Below are positions 39,814 through 49,259 of a DNA stretch of 64,000 nucleotides, one piece after another. Numbering within the stretch: position 1 is the stretch's first letter; every line of letters begins with the position of its first letter. The notes below the pieces were generated by a model, which searched no databases, was not told where the DNA came from, and was given only the letters and a program-made list of their open reading frames with translations. Source of the stretch: JAADHI01 sp964451325 (GTDB taxonomy: Bacteria > Nitrospirota > Nitrospiria > SBBL01 > JAADHI01); the NCBI GenBank assembly GCA_964451325.1, contig CAYVHO010000001.1:248001-312000 (forward strand). The letters run 5' to 3'. Made by a program: the position numbers and the translations under genes.

Positions 39814-42048
39814 ATGTTTAGGACGCGGATATACTTTTTGTGTCATCGCTCATTTTATCGCTTTTTTAACCTGCTTTTATGGAGTGCTTTATTGCTGTGT
39901 TTCCTGAGTGTTTTGCCATCTCATGCACAGAATGCAAAGCGGCAGCAAACAAGTCTTAAAAGTCCTTCTCAAAAAGAGCGGGTGCTTGAAAAACGCCTTA
40001 TCCGTGCCTTCGCACAAGATAAAATCGCGGTGCGGGCTGCGGTAAAATTGTTGCGTTTAGGAGACCTTCAGGCTTTGCGGTCTCGTTTAGAAAAATCCCT
40101 TGAAAAAAATCGCAACCACAAAAAGAGAACGCATTTTGCTGGAGCAGATGCCTTTGCACTTGCCGCCCTAGAAGAAGTTCAGTCAAATTTTAAGGCGGCG
40201 CAATCTTATTACGAAGTCGCGCTTTCATTTGATTCGGAAAATACGACCTACTTAAGGCATCTTGGTGTGATGCTCAGCACTTATGGAAAACCCAAGGCGG
40301 CAATTTCTCATCTGGAAAAGGCCTTGGCCTTGCTTTTAAAACAAGAGGGTGCAAGGCATCCAGAGATTGTGAAGGTTTACAATCAAGTGGCACAGGCTTG
40401 GGAGAGCGCGGGAGATCTCGGAGAAGCAGTCAATTTTCGCGAAAAAGTACTGATCACTTCAAAAAAAAATTACGGCGATAAACATCAAAAAACGGCAATG
40501 GCGCATCATGGTTTGGGAAAGGTATTGGAGAAGACGGGTGAACTAAAGGCCTCTATCCTTCAGTTTAGAAGGGCGCTTGAAATTGACGTGGGTCTTTATG
40601 GAGATGACCATCCCTATGTTTCGAGTCGTTACAATACCTTGAGCATGGCGCTTTACACCTTGGGCGAATCTGAGGAAGCCCAGGTGCTCTATAAAAAGGC
40701 CATTGAAACGGCTTCGGCTCAGGATGATAAAAATGACCCCAATGCTGCGATTCGATACAACAATTTTGCCTTGGCCTGGTACAAACTGGGGGATGCCAAT
40801 AAGGCCATTGTTTTGTATACTCGAGCCTTAGACTTGGATTTGGCACGTTATGGCGAAGGAGATCCTAAAATAGCAGAACGCTATAATAATCTAGGGCGTG
40901 CCTGGACAAAAGCCGGAAATTTTGAAAAAGGCATTGCTTTTTATAAAAAAGCCCTTGAAATTGATGTGGCGGTTTACGGCCCACAGCAGCCCAAAACAGC
41001 AACCCGTCATGGCAATCTGGGCACCGCTTATTATCAGGCGGGTGATTACAACCGTTCTCTGGAAGAATATACAAAAGCCTTCAAAATTGATCTCAGAATT
41101 TATGGCGATGCGCACCCAAAAATGGCGAAACGCTACGGGGATCTGGGCCGCAGTTTATTTAAGCAGGGGGCTTTTCAACGTGCCACAGAATTGTACGATA
41201 AGGCCCTGAATATTGAACGGGAGGTTTATGGGGAAAGTCATCCCAAGGTGGCTGAGCGTTACGGCATGTTGGGCAAAATATGGAAGGCCCTGGGGAACCT
41301 TCAAGAAGCGATCATTTTGTATGTAAAAGCTCTCAAAATTGAAATCGAGATCTATGGGGAGACCCACGCAAAAATCGCAGGGCGTTACAATGATATCGGC
41401 GCAATTCTTATTAAAGTCGGACGATATCAACAGGCCTTTGTTTTGTATGGTAAGGCCCTGAAGATCAATCGTAATATTCATGGGCTCGTTCATGTAAATA
41501 CCGCAAGAAGTTATAACAATCTGGCTTTAGCCGTCTACCATTTGGGGGATGCTGAAAAGGCTGTTTTGTTTTATACAGAAGCGCTTGAGATCGATCTGGC
41601 TTTGTATGGGGAAAATCACCCTGAAATCGCAAGGGCTTACAATAACATGGGCTCAGCACTTTATCGTTTGAATGACATGGAGCAGGCCATCGAATTTTAT
41701 CGGAAGGCCCTCCAGATTGATTTGGAAATTTATGGGACATTAAACCCAAAGGTCATTATTCGATATACTAATTTGGGTTTGGCTTGGGAGCAATTGGGTG
41801 ACCTAAAACAGGCTATTTTCAATCTCAACAAAGCACTTGAGATTGAAATATCAGGTTATGGGCAAGCACATCCCAATGTCGCAATCCGATACAATAACCT
41901 GGGGATGGTTTGGGAAAAAATGGGGCAAGAAAAAAAGGCTGCTGCGTTGTTTCAAAAAGCCTTTCAGATTTTTAATACAGCACTCGGCCCGGATCATGAG
42001 ATGACCCGGAAAGTCATGTCGAATATCGAACGGCTTAGACCTTCTTGA
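39814..42048 (+). CDS. TPR-repeat protein (kinesin-light-chain-type repeats)
   Basis: This 744-residue protein begins with a signal-type hydrophobic segment (about 15-35) and a Lys-rich region. From about residue 110 it has a long row of 42-residue TPR units of the form RYNNLGxAWxxLGDxxKAIxFYxKALEIDxxxYGxxHP. I count about a dozen units. Such arrays bind other proteins or peptides. The ATG at 39814 has GAGG (39802-39805) upstream; a TTG three bases earlier is less likely. No enzymatic domain is attached. A hydrophobic N-terminus suggests a periplasmic or membrane-tethered scaffold. Partner unknown. Confidence 0.85.
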   Translation: MFRTRIYFLCHRSFYRFFNLLLWSALLLCFLSVLPSHAQNAKRQQTSLKSPSQKERVLEKRLIRAFAQDKIAVRAAVKLLRLGDLQALRSRLEKSLEKNRNHKKRTHFAGADAFALAALEEVQSNFKAAQSYYEVALSFDSENTTYLRHLGVMLSTYGKPKAAISHLEKALALLLKQEGARHPEIVKVYNQVAQAWESAGDLGEAVNFREKVLITSKKNYGDKHQKTAMAHHGLGKVLEKTGELKASILQFRRALEIDVGLYGDDHPYVSSRYNTLSMALYTLGESEEAQVLYKKAIETASAQDDKNDPNAAIRYNNFALAWYKLGDANKAIVLYTRALDLDLARYGEGDPKIAERYNNLGRAWTKAGNFEKGIAFYKKALEIDVAVYGPQQPKTATRHGNLGTAYYQAGDYNRSLEEYTKAFKIDLRIYGDAHPKMAKRYGDLGRSLFKQGAFQRATELYDKALNIEREVYGESHPKVAERYGMLGKIWKALGNLQEAIILYVKALKIEIEIYGETHAKIAGRYNDIGAILIKVGRYQQAFVLYGKALKINRNIHGLVHVNTARSYNNLALAVYHLGDAEKAVLFYTEALEIDLALYGENHPEIARAYNNMGSALYRLNDMEQAIEFYRKALQIDLEIYGTLNPKVIIRYTNLGLAWEQLGDLKQAIFNLNKALEIEISGYGQAHPNVAIRYNNLGMVWEKMGQEKKAAALFQKAFQIFNTALGPDHEMTRKVMSNIERLRPS

Positions 42049-42129
42049 TAGGGCATGAGGAATTCGAGTGGACGCCTCAGTTCGTGGGAATGATCGTTTT
42101 TGAGGCAGGCCTGAAGTACAGTTGCTAAA

Positions 42130-42288
42130 GGAAGCTCTGATTAAGTCATGAATCATTTTTTCAAGGCAAAAATCCCCAGATTCTGCGTTGTAAATTTTGG
42201 AAATAGCGGGCTATTCCCTGCAATTTCCACCTTAAATTTGGAAATTTTATCTCTCGAAAAATCTGACCCAGACTTAATCAGAGCTTCC
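42130..42288. mobile_element. MITE-like element with 18-bp terminal inverted repeats
   Basis: The ends GGAAGCTCTGATTAAGTC (42130-42147) and GACTTAATCAGAGCTTCC (42271-42288) are perfect inverted repeats. The 159-bp element has no open frame and contains a central palindrome (42199-42217). The flanking bases are TAAA on both sides (CTAAA if one shared base is counted), compatible with a short target duplication like the YTAR of IS5-type elements. A partial relative of the inside lies at about 5663-5760. Confidence 0.8.
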
Positions 42289-42345
42289 TAAAATAACAAA
42301 ATAGAGTATGATCTCTCCAGGTATTTTCTGTTTTTATGGTGAGAG

Positions 42346-43587
42346 ATGGACTCTTTTGATGTGGTGATTGTGGGCGCGGGGCCAGGGGGTGGGGCGGCAG
42401 CGCGTCAACTTTCGAAAGCGGGTTTTAAAGTGCTTTTATTTGAAAAAGAGCGCTCGTTTGCAGCCAATGATTTTTCCAGTGGCGGTGCACCCCTCGAAAT
42501 TTTAAGTGACTTTCAATTGCCTGAGTCTGTCGTTGGTGCCTACTGTCACAAAATTCGTATTTCAGCGACAGCGCATACCCATATTTGGCAGGATGAAAAT
42601 CCTGTGGCCATCGTGCTGGATTTTAAAAAACTCCGAACCTTTTTGGCCGAAGAAGCCATTCAAAACGGCGCAAGGATTTTTTTTGGCTGCGCCTATCGCG
42701 CGCATCGCCGTGAAGGCTCAGATCTTGTGATAGATTATAAAAAGGCGGGTCATGATGTCTTGCTCAGCGTCCGAGCGAAAGTCCTTATTGATGCGACAGG
42801 ATCAGATCGGCGCGTTTTAGGGGATGGTCTTAAAACGCATGAGGCTTCAGCAGATGATGTGATTGTTGGACGTGGGATTGAATACCTCGTCGAAGTACCT
42901 GAAGCGGTTTATCATAGCTATGCAGATTGTCTTTCGTTTTATATCGGCTCCAAATGGATGCCGCAAGGCTATGCTTGGATTTTTCCGATGTCTGCAAATT
43001 TGCTTAAAATTGGTGTGGGACGAAATTTTCCCAACACACAATTTGTGCCACATCGTCGAGCCATGAAAGATTATCTGGATCAATTGATTATTGAGTGTCT
43101 CAAAACAGATGAAATCAATGTCATTGACCGACATGGCAAAACAATTGTCTATACCTGCCACCATCGAGATCTTTATGTGGATCAAAATATGATTGCAATC
43201 GGAGATGCCGTTTCAACGGTAAATCCGCTGACCTTTGAAGGTATTCGTCATGCCTTAAAAAGTGGTGAAATTGCGGCAAGACATGTGCGCAACTTTTTGG
43301 AAAAAAAGGTTCCCAATCTAAAACCCTATGTCGGTGAGATGCGGCGCTATTGTGGCATGAAATGGGTTGTTTCCGAGTTGTTGACACACAAAATATACCG
43401 TGAACCCGAGGATGCAAAAATGACCCTCATGCTACAAGCCCTACAATCTTTAAGTCTTGCGGCTTTGAAAGATCTTGTTTTTTATTATCGTTTTAAAATC
43501 GCGATGAAATTTTATGTGAGATACCAATTTTTACTTTTAAGACAGGCACTCTCTTTTTCCGGCCGCTCCCCTAAATCGAGGTCTTAA
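42346..43587 (+). CDS. FAD-dependent oxidoreductase, geranylgeranyl-reductase family
   Basis: This 413-residue flavoprotein has an N-terminal FAD site (VVIVGAGPGGGAAARQLSKAG), the mid-protein motif QGYAWIFPMSANLLKIGVG, which matches the YxWxFP motif of geranylgeranyl reductases, and a second FAD motif (MIAIGDAVSTVNPLTFEGI). Family members saturate isoprenoid chains; related enzymes hydroxylate or halogenate aromatic products. The ammonia lyase gene starts two bases after its stop, so the two are almost certainly co-transcribed. That pairing suggests an aromatic or polyene product rather than membrane lipid, but no polyketide or isoprenoid genes are nearby. Confidence 0.83.
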   Translation: MDSFDVVIVGAGPGGGAAARQLSKAGFKVLLFEKERSFAANDFSSGGAPLEILSDFQLPESVVGAYCHKIRISATAHTHIWQDENPVAIVLDFKKLRTFLAEEAIQNGARIFFGCAYRAHRREGSDLVIDYKKAGHDVLLSVRAKVLIDATGSDRRVLGDGLKTHEASADDVIVGRGIEYLVEVPEAVYHSYADCLSFYIGSKWMPQGYAWIFPMSANLLKIGVGRNFPNTQFVPHRRAMKDYLDQLIIECLKTDEINVIDRHGKTIVYTCHHRDLYVDQNMIAIGDAVSTVNPLTFEGIRHALKSGEIAARHVRNFLEKKVPNLKPYVGEMRRYCGMKWVVSELLTHKIYREPEDAKMTLMLQALQSLSLAALKDLVFYYRFKIAMKFYVRYQFLLLRQALSFSGRSPKSRS

Positions 43588-43589
43588 GG

Positions 43590-45092
43590 ATGAGCAGGTC
43601 TTTAAATTTAAGTGGCAAGAGACTCTCTCTTTCTGATTTTTATGCGGTTGTACTGGATCATCGTCCTGTGCATTTTTCTGAAGCGGCCAAGAAAAAAATG
43701 AATCGCTCTCGTCGTCTGGTGGCAAAAGTTCTTTCAGAGGGTAAGGCTGTTTATGGGGTCAATACAGGTTTTGGAAAACTTGCGCGTGAAAGTATTTCTA
43801 AGACTGAAATTCAGCAGCTTCAAGTGAATTTGATCCGAAGCCACGCCTGCGGTGCTGGCCCGCCGCTTTCGGAAACAGCCACAAGAGGCATTTTATTGCT
43901 TCGGGCGCAGGTATTGGCCATGGGGCATTCGGGTGTGCGTCCCTTGATTGTATCGCGTCTCGTCGAAATCTTAAATGCGGGGCTCTATCCCCTTATTCCC
44001 AGTCGAGGTTCGGTGGGGGCTTGTGGAGATTTGATCCCATTAGCACATTTGGCCTTGCTCTTGATCGGGGAAGGAGAAGCCTTTTTTGAAGGAGAATGTC
44101 TCGCAGGTGCACAGGCTTTAAAACGCGCAGGCATTCAAGCGGTGAGCCTTGAAGCCAAGGAGGGGCTTTCTTTGGTCAATGGCACACAGGCAGCCTTGTC
44201 TTTGGGGCTATTGGCCCTGCATCATGCCGAGCGACTGGCCGAGACGGCAAATTTAGCGGGGGCAATGTCTTTGGAGGCCTTGATGGGTACGCCGACGGCT
44301 TTTGAGGAAAAGCTTCAGCATTTGAGACCGCATCCGGGGCAACTATGTGTGGCAAAAAAAATACGAACTTTGCTTAAAAATAGTCAGATTCGAGATTCTC
44401 ATGTGGCCTGTGACCGTATCCAGGATCCCTATTCTATTCGTTGCATTCCACAGGTGCATGGTGCGGTTTTTGATGCAATTGGATTTGTTAAAAATACTTT
44501 ATTGATCGAAATGAATAGTGTGACAGACAACCCCATCGTTTTTCCTGAGCAGGGAGAAATCCTCTCCGGGGGGAATTTTCATGGGCATCCCGTGGCGCTT
44601 GCACTGGATTTTCTTGGAATTGTCTTGACGCATTTGGGGGTGATTTCTGAACGCAGAATTGCACAATTGATTGACCCGGAGTGCATTGACTTACCTCCTT
44701 TTTTGACACGTAAACCGGGTTTGAATTCGGGCTTGATGATGCCTCAGGTGGCGGCGGCTGCACTGGCTTCGGAGTGCAAGGTGCTGGCACATCCTGCCTC
44801 GGTTGATTCGATCCCGACCTCGGTCAATCAGGAAGATTATGTCAGTATGGCCATGGGTGCGGCTTTGAAACTGCAACAAATCACCCAGAATATTGCAGAT
44901 ATATTAGCGATTGAGTTGTTTGCCGCGGCAGAAGGCGTTGCTTTTCACAAGCCCCTGAAACCAGGGCAAGGTGTGGAAGACGGCATTGTAAAACTTCGCG
45001 CCGAAGTCCTTCCCTTAGAAGAAGATCGCTCACTACAAAAAGACTTCGAAAAAATTTCAAAGATGATTCTAAAAGGTGAATTCTGTCTTTGA
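43590..45092 (+). CDS. Aromatic amino acid / histidine ammonia-lyase family protein with Ala-Cys-Gly in place of Ala-Ser-Gly
   Basis: This 500-residue enzyme of the HAL/PAL family removes ammonia from an amino acid through an MIO electrophile. Tyr55 (VYGVNTGFGK) and the later TDNPIVF and NQEDYVSMAM segments are conserved. The MIO tripeptide is normally Ala-Ser-Gly; here residues 144-146 read Ala-Cys-Gly (GSVGACGDLIPLAH). A Ser-to-Cys change is reported to keep activity in a studied histidine ammonia-lyase, so the enzyme may still work. The selectivity pair is Ser84-His85 (RSHACG), as in histidine-specific enzymes. No hutU, hutI or hutG is nearby, and the partner is a flavoprotein, so histidine breakdown is not the obvious role. 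Confidence 0.88.
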   Translation: MSRSLNLSGKRLSLSDFYAVVLDHRPVHFSEAAKKKMNRSRRLVAKVLSEGKAVYGVNTGFGKLARESISKTEIQQLQVNLIRSHACGAGPPLSETATRGILLLRAQVLAMGHSGVRPLIVSRLVEILNAGLYPLIPSRGSVGACGDLIPLAHLALLLIGEGEAFFEGECLAGAQALKRAGIQAVSLEAKEGLSLVNGTQAALSLGLLALHHAERLAETANLAGAMSLEALMGTPTAFEEKLQHLRPHPGQLCVAKKIRTLLKNSQIRDSHVACDRIQDPYSIRCIPQVHGAVFDAIGFVKNTLLIEMNSVTDNPIVFPEQGEILSGGNFHGHPVALALDFLGIVLTHLGVISERRIAQLIDPECIDLPPFLTRKPGLNSGLMMPQVAAAALASECKVLAHPASVDSIPTSVNQEDYVSMAMGAALKLQQITQNIADILAIELFAAAEGVAFHKPLKPGQGVEDGIVKLRAEVLPLEEDRSLQKDFEKISKMILKGEFCL

Positions 45093-45137
45093 AAAAGGGG
45101 AGAAAAGTAAATGATCAGCGTCGGTTCTGTCTGTCTT

Positions 45138-45156
45138 CCCCCTTTTTCAAAGGGGG
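45138..45156. terminator. Hairpin between convergent genes
   Basis: CCCCC and GGGGG pair around TTTTTCAAA, with T and A tracts nearby. It separates the lyase gene from the convergent GGDEF-EAL gene. The motif CCCCCTTTTTCAAAGGGGG, followed by a second GGGGGATTT, is a common dispersed form in bacterial genomes. Confidence 0.6.
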
Positions 45157-45171
45157 ATTGAGGGGGATTTA

Positions 45172-48039
45172 TTACAAAACTTCTTCAAGCAATTCTTTGG
45201 CAGGTCTCCCCACGTGGTAGCCTTGTGCAAAATCGACTTCGTATTCACGAAGCAGTAAGAGTGTTTCCTCGTCCTCAACCCCTTCTGCAATCGTCTTTTT
45301 TCCCAATCCCTTCACCACTTCGGTCAGTGATTTTACAAAAATCTGGTCATCGGGATGTGAGGCAATTTCTTTGATGAAGGTGTCTCCAATTTTTACGATA
45401 TCGACAGGCAGTTGTTTCAGATAGTTAAAGGTGGCAAACCCCGTTCCAAAATCATCTAAGGCGAAACGACAACCAAGCGTCTTGATTTCATTCATGAGAC
45501 TACAGGCCGCGACCAGATCGGAAACAGCGGCCGTTTCTGTAATTTCAATGACGATATTTCGAGGATTTGCCCCTGTGCGTGCGAGGGTTTCTTTGAGATG
45601 AGGTAATAGCCCGGGATCGTTGAAAGCATAACCCGAGAGATTTAAGGTGAAGCTGACATTCAATCCGGCACGGGCTGCTTCGGCCTGGCGCATAATGACT
45701 TTTTCTAAGACCATGTGATCAATGGCGTAGATCAGTCCGCATTGCTCTGCAATGGGAATGAAAGCACCCGGCGCGATCAAAGTATCGTCTTGATCGCGCA
45801 TCCGCAGCAGTGCTTCATAATAAACAATTTTACCGCTTATGATGTCCTGAACGGGTTGAAAATGCATGACAAAACCGTCGTGATCCAGGGCCTGTTTAAT
45901 TTTGTCCTGCCAATAGACGCGTTCTTTCATTTGAGTTTTGATGGCTTCTGTCCCAGTAAAAAGATGCCAACTGCCACGGCCCCGCTCCTTGGCTTGATAC
46001 ATGGCGAGGTCTGCATTGGAGAGCAGCTCCTGCACACTTTCTCCGTGTTCGGGAAAGAGCGCAATGCCAATACTTGCCGTGACTTGATAGGAATGTTCGA
46101 GGATGGGCATTTCGACATCGGCAAGATATTCTGTAATTTTCTGAGCAACTTGTGTTGCACCTGTTTCATCCGTTTCTGAGATGACGATTGCAAATTCGTC
46201 GCCTCCTAAACGGCTGATGATGTCGGTGGAACGCACAAGCCGGGAAAGCTGGCTGGCCACAAGCTTGAGGAGTGCATCTCCTGCGTGATGTCCTCTGGTG
46301 TCATTGACGTATTTGAATTGGTCGAGGTCAAAAAACAAGAGTGCGCCCGAACGGCTATAGCGTTTTGATTCCAGTAGGATACGGTCCAGCTCATTTTGAA
46401 AGCGCCGACGATTGAATAGCCCGGTGAGCGGGTCATGGTCGGCCAGCCAGGAGAGCTGGAGCTCGGCCTGTTTTCGGGCCGTCAGGTCGAGTCCCACCGA
46501 AAGGATGAGCGGCGTCTTATTTCCTTTTCGCAAGAGGCGGGAGTGAAACCAGAGGATGTGTCTTGTGGATTGATCTCTACAGGTCATCAATGATTCGTGA
46601 GAGAGGTCATCTAATTCGCTGGCATGGAGCTGTGCCAGTTGATGCATCATGTCTACGGTGAGTTCTTCTTCGGCGATCAGCTCTACAAAGTTTTTCTGTT
46701 TGAGCTCCGATTCGGTATAGCCACTCAAGCGATTGCCATGCTGGTTCAGGGTCATTATTTTTCCCGTTTGATCTTGTGTCAGGATGATGACCTGGGCGGT
46801 ATCCAGTAAAAGTGCAATAAAGTCTTTTTCATTTCCCAATTCTTCCATGCGGTCTGCAAGGGTTTTTGTTCGTTGTTTGACTTCGGTTTCGAGTGCTTCC
46901 AATTGGTAGGAAAGTGCAATGGCGGTGTCGTCCAAAATATCAATTTCGTCATCGCGCCATCCTTTTTTCCGTGTTCCGACCGCGCTGCGCACATTGCTAA
47001 AGGCACTTTTTGCCAGTAATGGCAGGGTATCGGTGATCAGCTTAAGGCGGGACATGGGTGTCCAGAGAATAGCCAGCAAAAGTGCTTCGGAAAGTAGAAG
47101 GCCTAAGATGCCTGCCATGAGGCTTTGTCGGGTTGCTGCTTTTATTTCAGCCAAAGTCTGTGAAATATCATCAATGATGATGAGGTCTCCAGAACCGCCA
47201 CCGGAAAAACCCTCTAATGGGATGAGTTGAAGTGCATAATGTTTGTTTTTAAAAAGAATTTTTTTGTATATTTTGATTTTGGAAAAAGAAAGATTCTTCT
47301 CGGCTGCAGCTTGCAGCAAGGGAAGTGTTAGCTGCATGTTTGTGAGTGCAACAACTTTTTTATTCCATAGGGGGATTAAGCTGTTTTTGTTTTCAGCCGT
47401 ATTCTCTTCATGATCAATAACAACGCCGACATCCAGGCCGGAAATCTGTTGAAAATTGATGACGACTTCTGCCAAGGAGGCTCCCAAGAGGATGGTGCCG
47501 ATATTTTTCCCTCCCGAAAGAATCGGGGCCATCACATATTGTGTACAAATGGTTTTACATGAAAGTGCTGTAATGGGATGTTCTTTTTTTCTGATGGTTT
47601 CAATCCAGTTTAGAATGAGCTGTTCTTCGTCCTGCATTTGGTTTGATGTTCCCCAGCGTCCTAATTCCAAACCGGATGCCGTGTAAAATCGCACAAGGTC
47701 AATCCCCATATCGAGTTGTAATAAGGGCCAGTGATCCTCAAAAGCCAGAACAAGTTGTTCGTTTTCAGCACGGGTCAAGGCGGTTTCCATCCCAGAAAAA
47801 GAAGGGATAATCCCACCAAATTGTTGCAAGCGTTTGACGGTGTGTTCCATGAGTGCGTTGAATTCCTGAATGTTGTGTGCATGTATGGCTTTTCGGCGCT
47901 CATCAAAATGTGTCATTAGGTTTTGGTGGCTGAAGTAGGGAAAAGAGGCATTGATGACCAAGAGGAAAAGGCTGAATAGTAAGAGGGCCTTCCATTTGAG
48001 ACTTAAAAATCGTTGGATTTTTTTTGGGTTGACAGACAT
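45172..48039 (-). CDS. Membrane sensor protein with Cache-like, PAS, GGDEF and EAL domains
   Basis: This protein of about 955 residues has a first membrane helix (about 20-40), a periplasmic sensor region of about 260 residues with Cache-like features (YFTASGLELGRWG and VMAPILSGGKNIGTILLG), a second helix (about 310-330), a PAS domain, a GGDEF domain (ISRLGGDEFAIVI) and an EAL domain (YYEALLRM, FALDDFGTGFATF, but VKIG in place of VKID). The cyclase site is intact; the EAL catalytic Asp is changed. The frame can start at a TTG (48054) touching AAGGA or at the ATG at 48039; I prefer the ATG. It follows a porin and a PstS-like gene on the same strand, which may report its ligand. Confidence 0.88.
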   Translation of the reverse strand: MSVNPKKIQRFLSLKWKALLLFSLFLLVINASFPYFSHQNLMTHFDERRKAIHAHNIQEFNALMEHTVKRLQQFGGIIPSFSGMETALTRAENEQLVLAFEDHWPLLQLDMGIDLVRFYTASGLELGRWGTSNQMQDEEQLILNWIETIRKKEHPITALSCKTICTQYVMAPILSGGKNIGTILLGASLAEVVINFQQISGLDVGVVIDHEENTAENKNSLIPLWNKKVVALTNMQLTLPLLQAAAEKNLSFSKIKIYKKILFKNKHYALQLIPLEGFSGGGSGDLIIIDDISQTLAEIKAATRQSLMAGILGLLLSEALLLAILWTPMSRLKLITDTLPLLAKSAFSNVRSAVGTRKKGWRDDEIDILDDTAIALSYQLEALETEVKQRTKTLADRMEELGNEKDFIALLLDTAQVIILTQDQTGKIMTLNQHGNRLSGYTESELKQKNFVELIAEEELTVDMMHQLAQLHASELDDLSHESLMTCRDQSTRHILWFHSRLLRKGNKTPLILSVGLDLTARKQAELQLSWLADHDPLTGLFNRRRFQNELDRILLESKRYSRSGALLFFDLDQFKYVNDTRGHHAGDALLKLVASQLSRLVRSTDIISRLGGDEFAIVISETDETGATQVAQKITEYLADVEMPILEHSYQVTASIGIALFPEHGESVQELLSNADLAMYQAKERGRGSWHLFTGTEAIKTQMKERVYWQDKIKQALDHDGFVMHFQPVQDIISGKIVYYEALLRMRDQDDTLIAPGAFIPIAEQCGLIYAIDHMVLEKVIMRQAEAARAGLNVSFTLNLSGYAFNDPGLLPHLKETLARTGANPRNIVIEITETAAVSDLVAACSLMNEIKTLGCRFALDDFGTGFATFNYLKQLPVDIVKIGDTFIKEIASHPDDQIFVKSLTEVVKGLGKKTIAEGVEDEETLLLLREYEVDFAQGYHVGRPAKELLEEVL

Positions 48040-48077
48040 CAGTTTATGTTTCAATCCTTAATCAGAGGGTGCTTCAC

Positions 48078-49232
48078 CTAAAAGCGAAAAGAGATGAGTA
48101 GTGCAAACATATCCCAGTAACGTTTTGTGGCAGATGGATTATCTGAAAGCGGAAGCCACGCGGTGCCATCCACATAATGATATTCAATGCGGGCCATCCA
48201 GGATTTAGTGATGTCCCAGCGTAGACCTGCTGTCCAATCTTTTGCAAATTGGCTGTGGGCGGGAGCTCCAGATTCTGCTGCTTTTTTCCCATCTCGATCA
48301 TCTTTATTTTGATAGAGAATGTCATAGCGGAGCAAGGCTTCGAACTTTTTTGCAAGACGATGGGTGAACTGTAGGTAATAACTTTCCCCTGTGAAGCTGT
48401 TATTTCTGTTGCCGACATTATCGAAGCGAGAGTAGCGTTGGGCGTATTCTGAAGTAAGACTCCAGAATTCGGTATTGTACTGAGCCGAAAGAATGACTGG
48501 AACGAATCGGATCTCCCCTTTTTGGGTATTGACTGTCGATTCCATTTCGACGACAGCGCCGCTGATTCCGAGTCGGATTTTTCCGCCATCCCGTTCAAAG
48601 ATCAGGCGACCGACGTATGAAAAGTTTGGATCGAGATCTCCAGGCTGTTTTCCGAGAAAAGCGGATCTTGTTTGATTTTTTTCGACATTGGGGTAGCCCG
48701 CGACGAATTGAAATAGCAGATCTCCGAACCTTGTCCGATAGTCTGTGTAGAGATTGATCCCATCCGCAGAGAGCGCGAGGTTACGCGTCCGGTCAAAATA
48801 GATTGACTGAGGAAGAAAGATGCTGGGTCGTGTAAAGGCTACATCTCGGGTATCATTGTAAAAACCCAAAGGGTTTTTGATCCGGCCGAAGCGGAGTCCA
48901 AAATTGCGGGATTCTTTGGAGATGAGGCTATAATCGATGAGTGCATAGTCTAATTGTAAGTCTCCATTGTCGTCTTTACCTGCACGCCTGGAGAGTCCTT
49001 GTGCTGAAAAAAGTAAATCTGGTATGGGCCGAAAGGATGCATTAATCCCTAATTCGGAGAAATCGAAACTGCCATCCTCGCTGTTCCCAAAAAAATTGTT
49101 GTCTGAAGTAAGGATAAATCCCTGGCTTGCAAAACCATGCATTTGCAGCGTATCTGGTAAGGTGGAGGCGTAGACGAAAGGTTTTACGACGAGCACACAC
49201 AACAATAAGAGAATCTGTGGTATTTTTTTCAC
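48078..49232 (-). CDS. Outer-membrane porin-like protein
   Basis: This 384-residue protein has a signal peptide (ending near VYAS) and a beta-rich body ending in Phe (MFALLISFRF). Segments such as QMHGFASQGFILTSDNN and LRFGRIKNPLGFYNDTRDVAF are typical of anion-type or general porins with a short plug. The start is a GTG preceded by GGGGAGG with short spacing. It lies between a PstS-like gene and a Cache-GGDEF-EAL gene in one transcription direction, with about 27 bases to the former. The substrate is unknown. Confidence 0.8.
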   Translation of the reverse strand: MKKIPQILLLLCVLVVKPFVYASTLPDTLQMHGFASQGFILTSDNNFFGNSEDGSFDFSELGINASFRPIPDLLFSAQGLSRRAGKDDNGDLQLDYALIDYSLISKESRNFGLRFGRIKNPLGFYNDTRDVAFTRPSIFLPQSIYFDRTRNLALSADGINLYTDYRTRFGDLLFQFVAGYPNVEKNQTRSAFLGKQPGDLDPNFSYVGRLIFERDGGKIRLGISGAVVEMESTVNTQKGEIRFVPVILSAQYNTEFWSLTSEYAQRYSRFDNVGNRNNSFTGESYYLQFTHRLAKKFEALLRYDILYQNKDDRDGKKAAESGAPAHSQFAKDWTAGLRWDITKSWMARIEYHYVDGTAWLPLSDNPSATKRYWDMFALLISFRF

Positions 49233-49259
49233 GACCCTCCCCTTTCTTGCTGGGATTCC

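Noticed and set aside
40500..42000. Repeated DNA in the TPR gene
   Set aside because: It encodes ordinary 42-residue TPR units and is not a mobile or CRISPR repeat.
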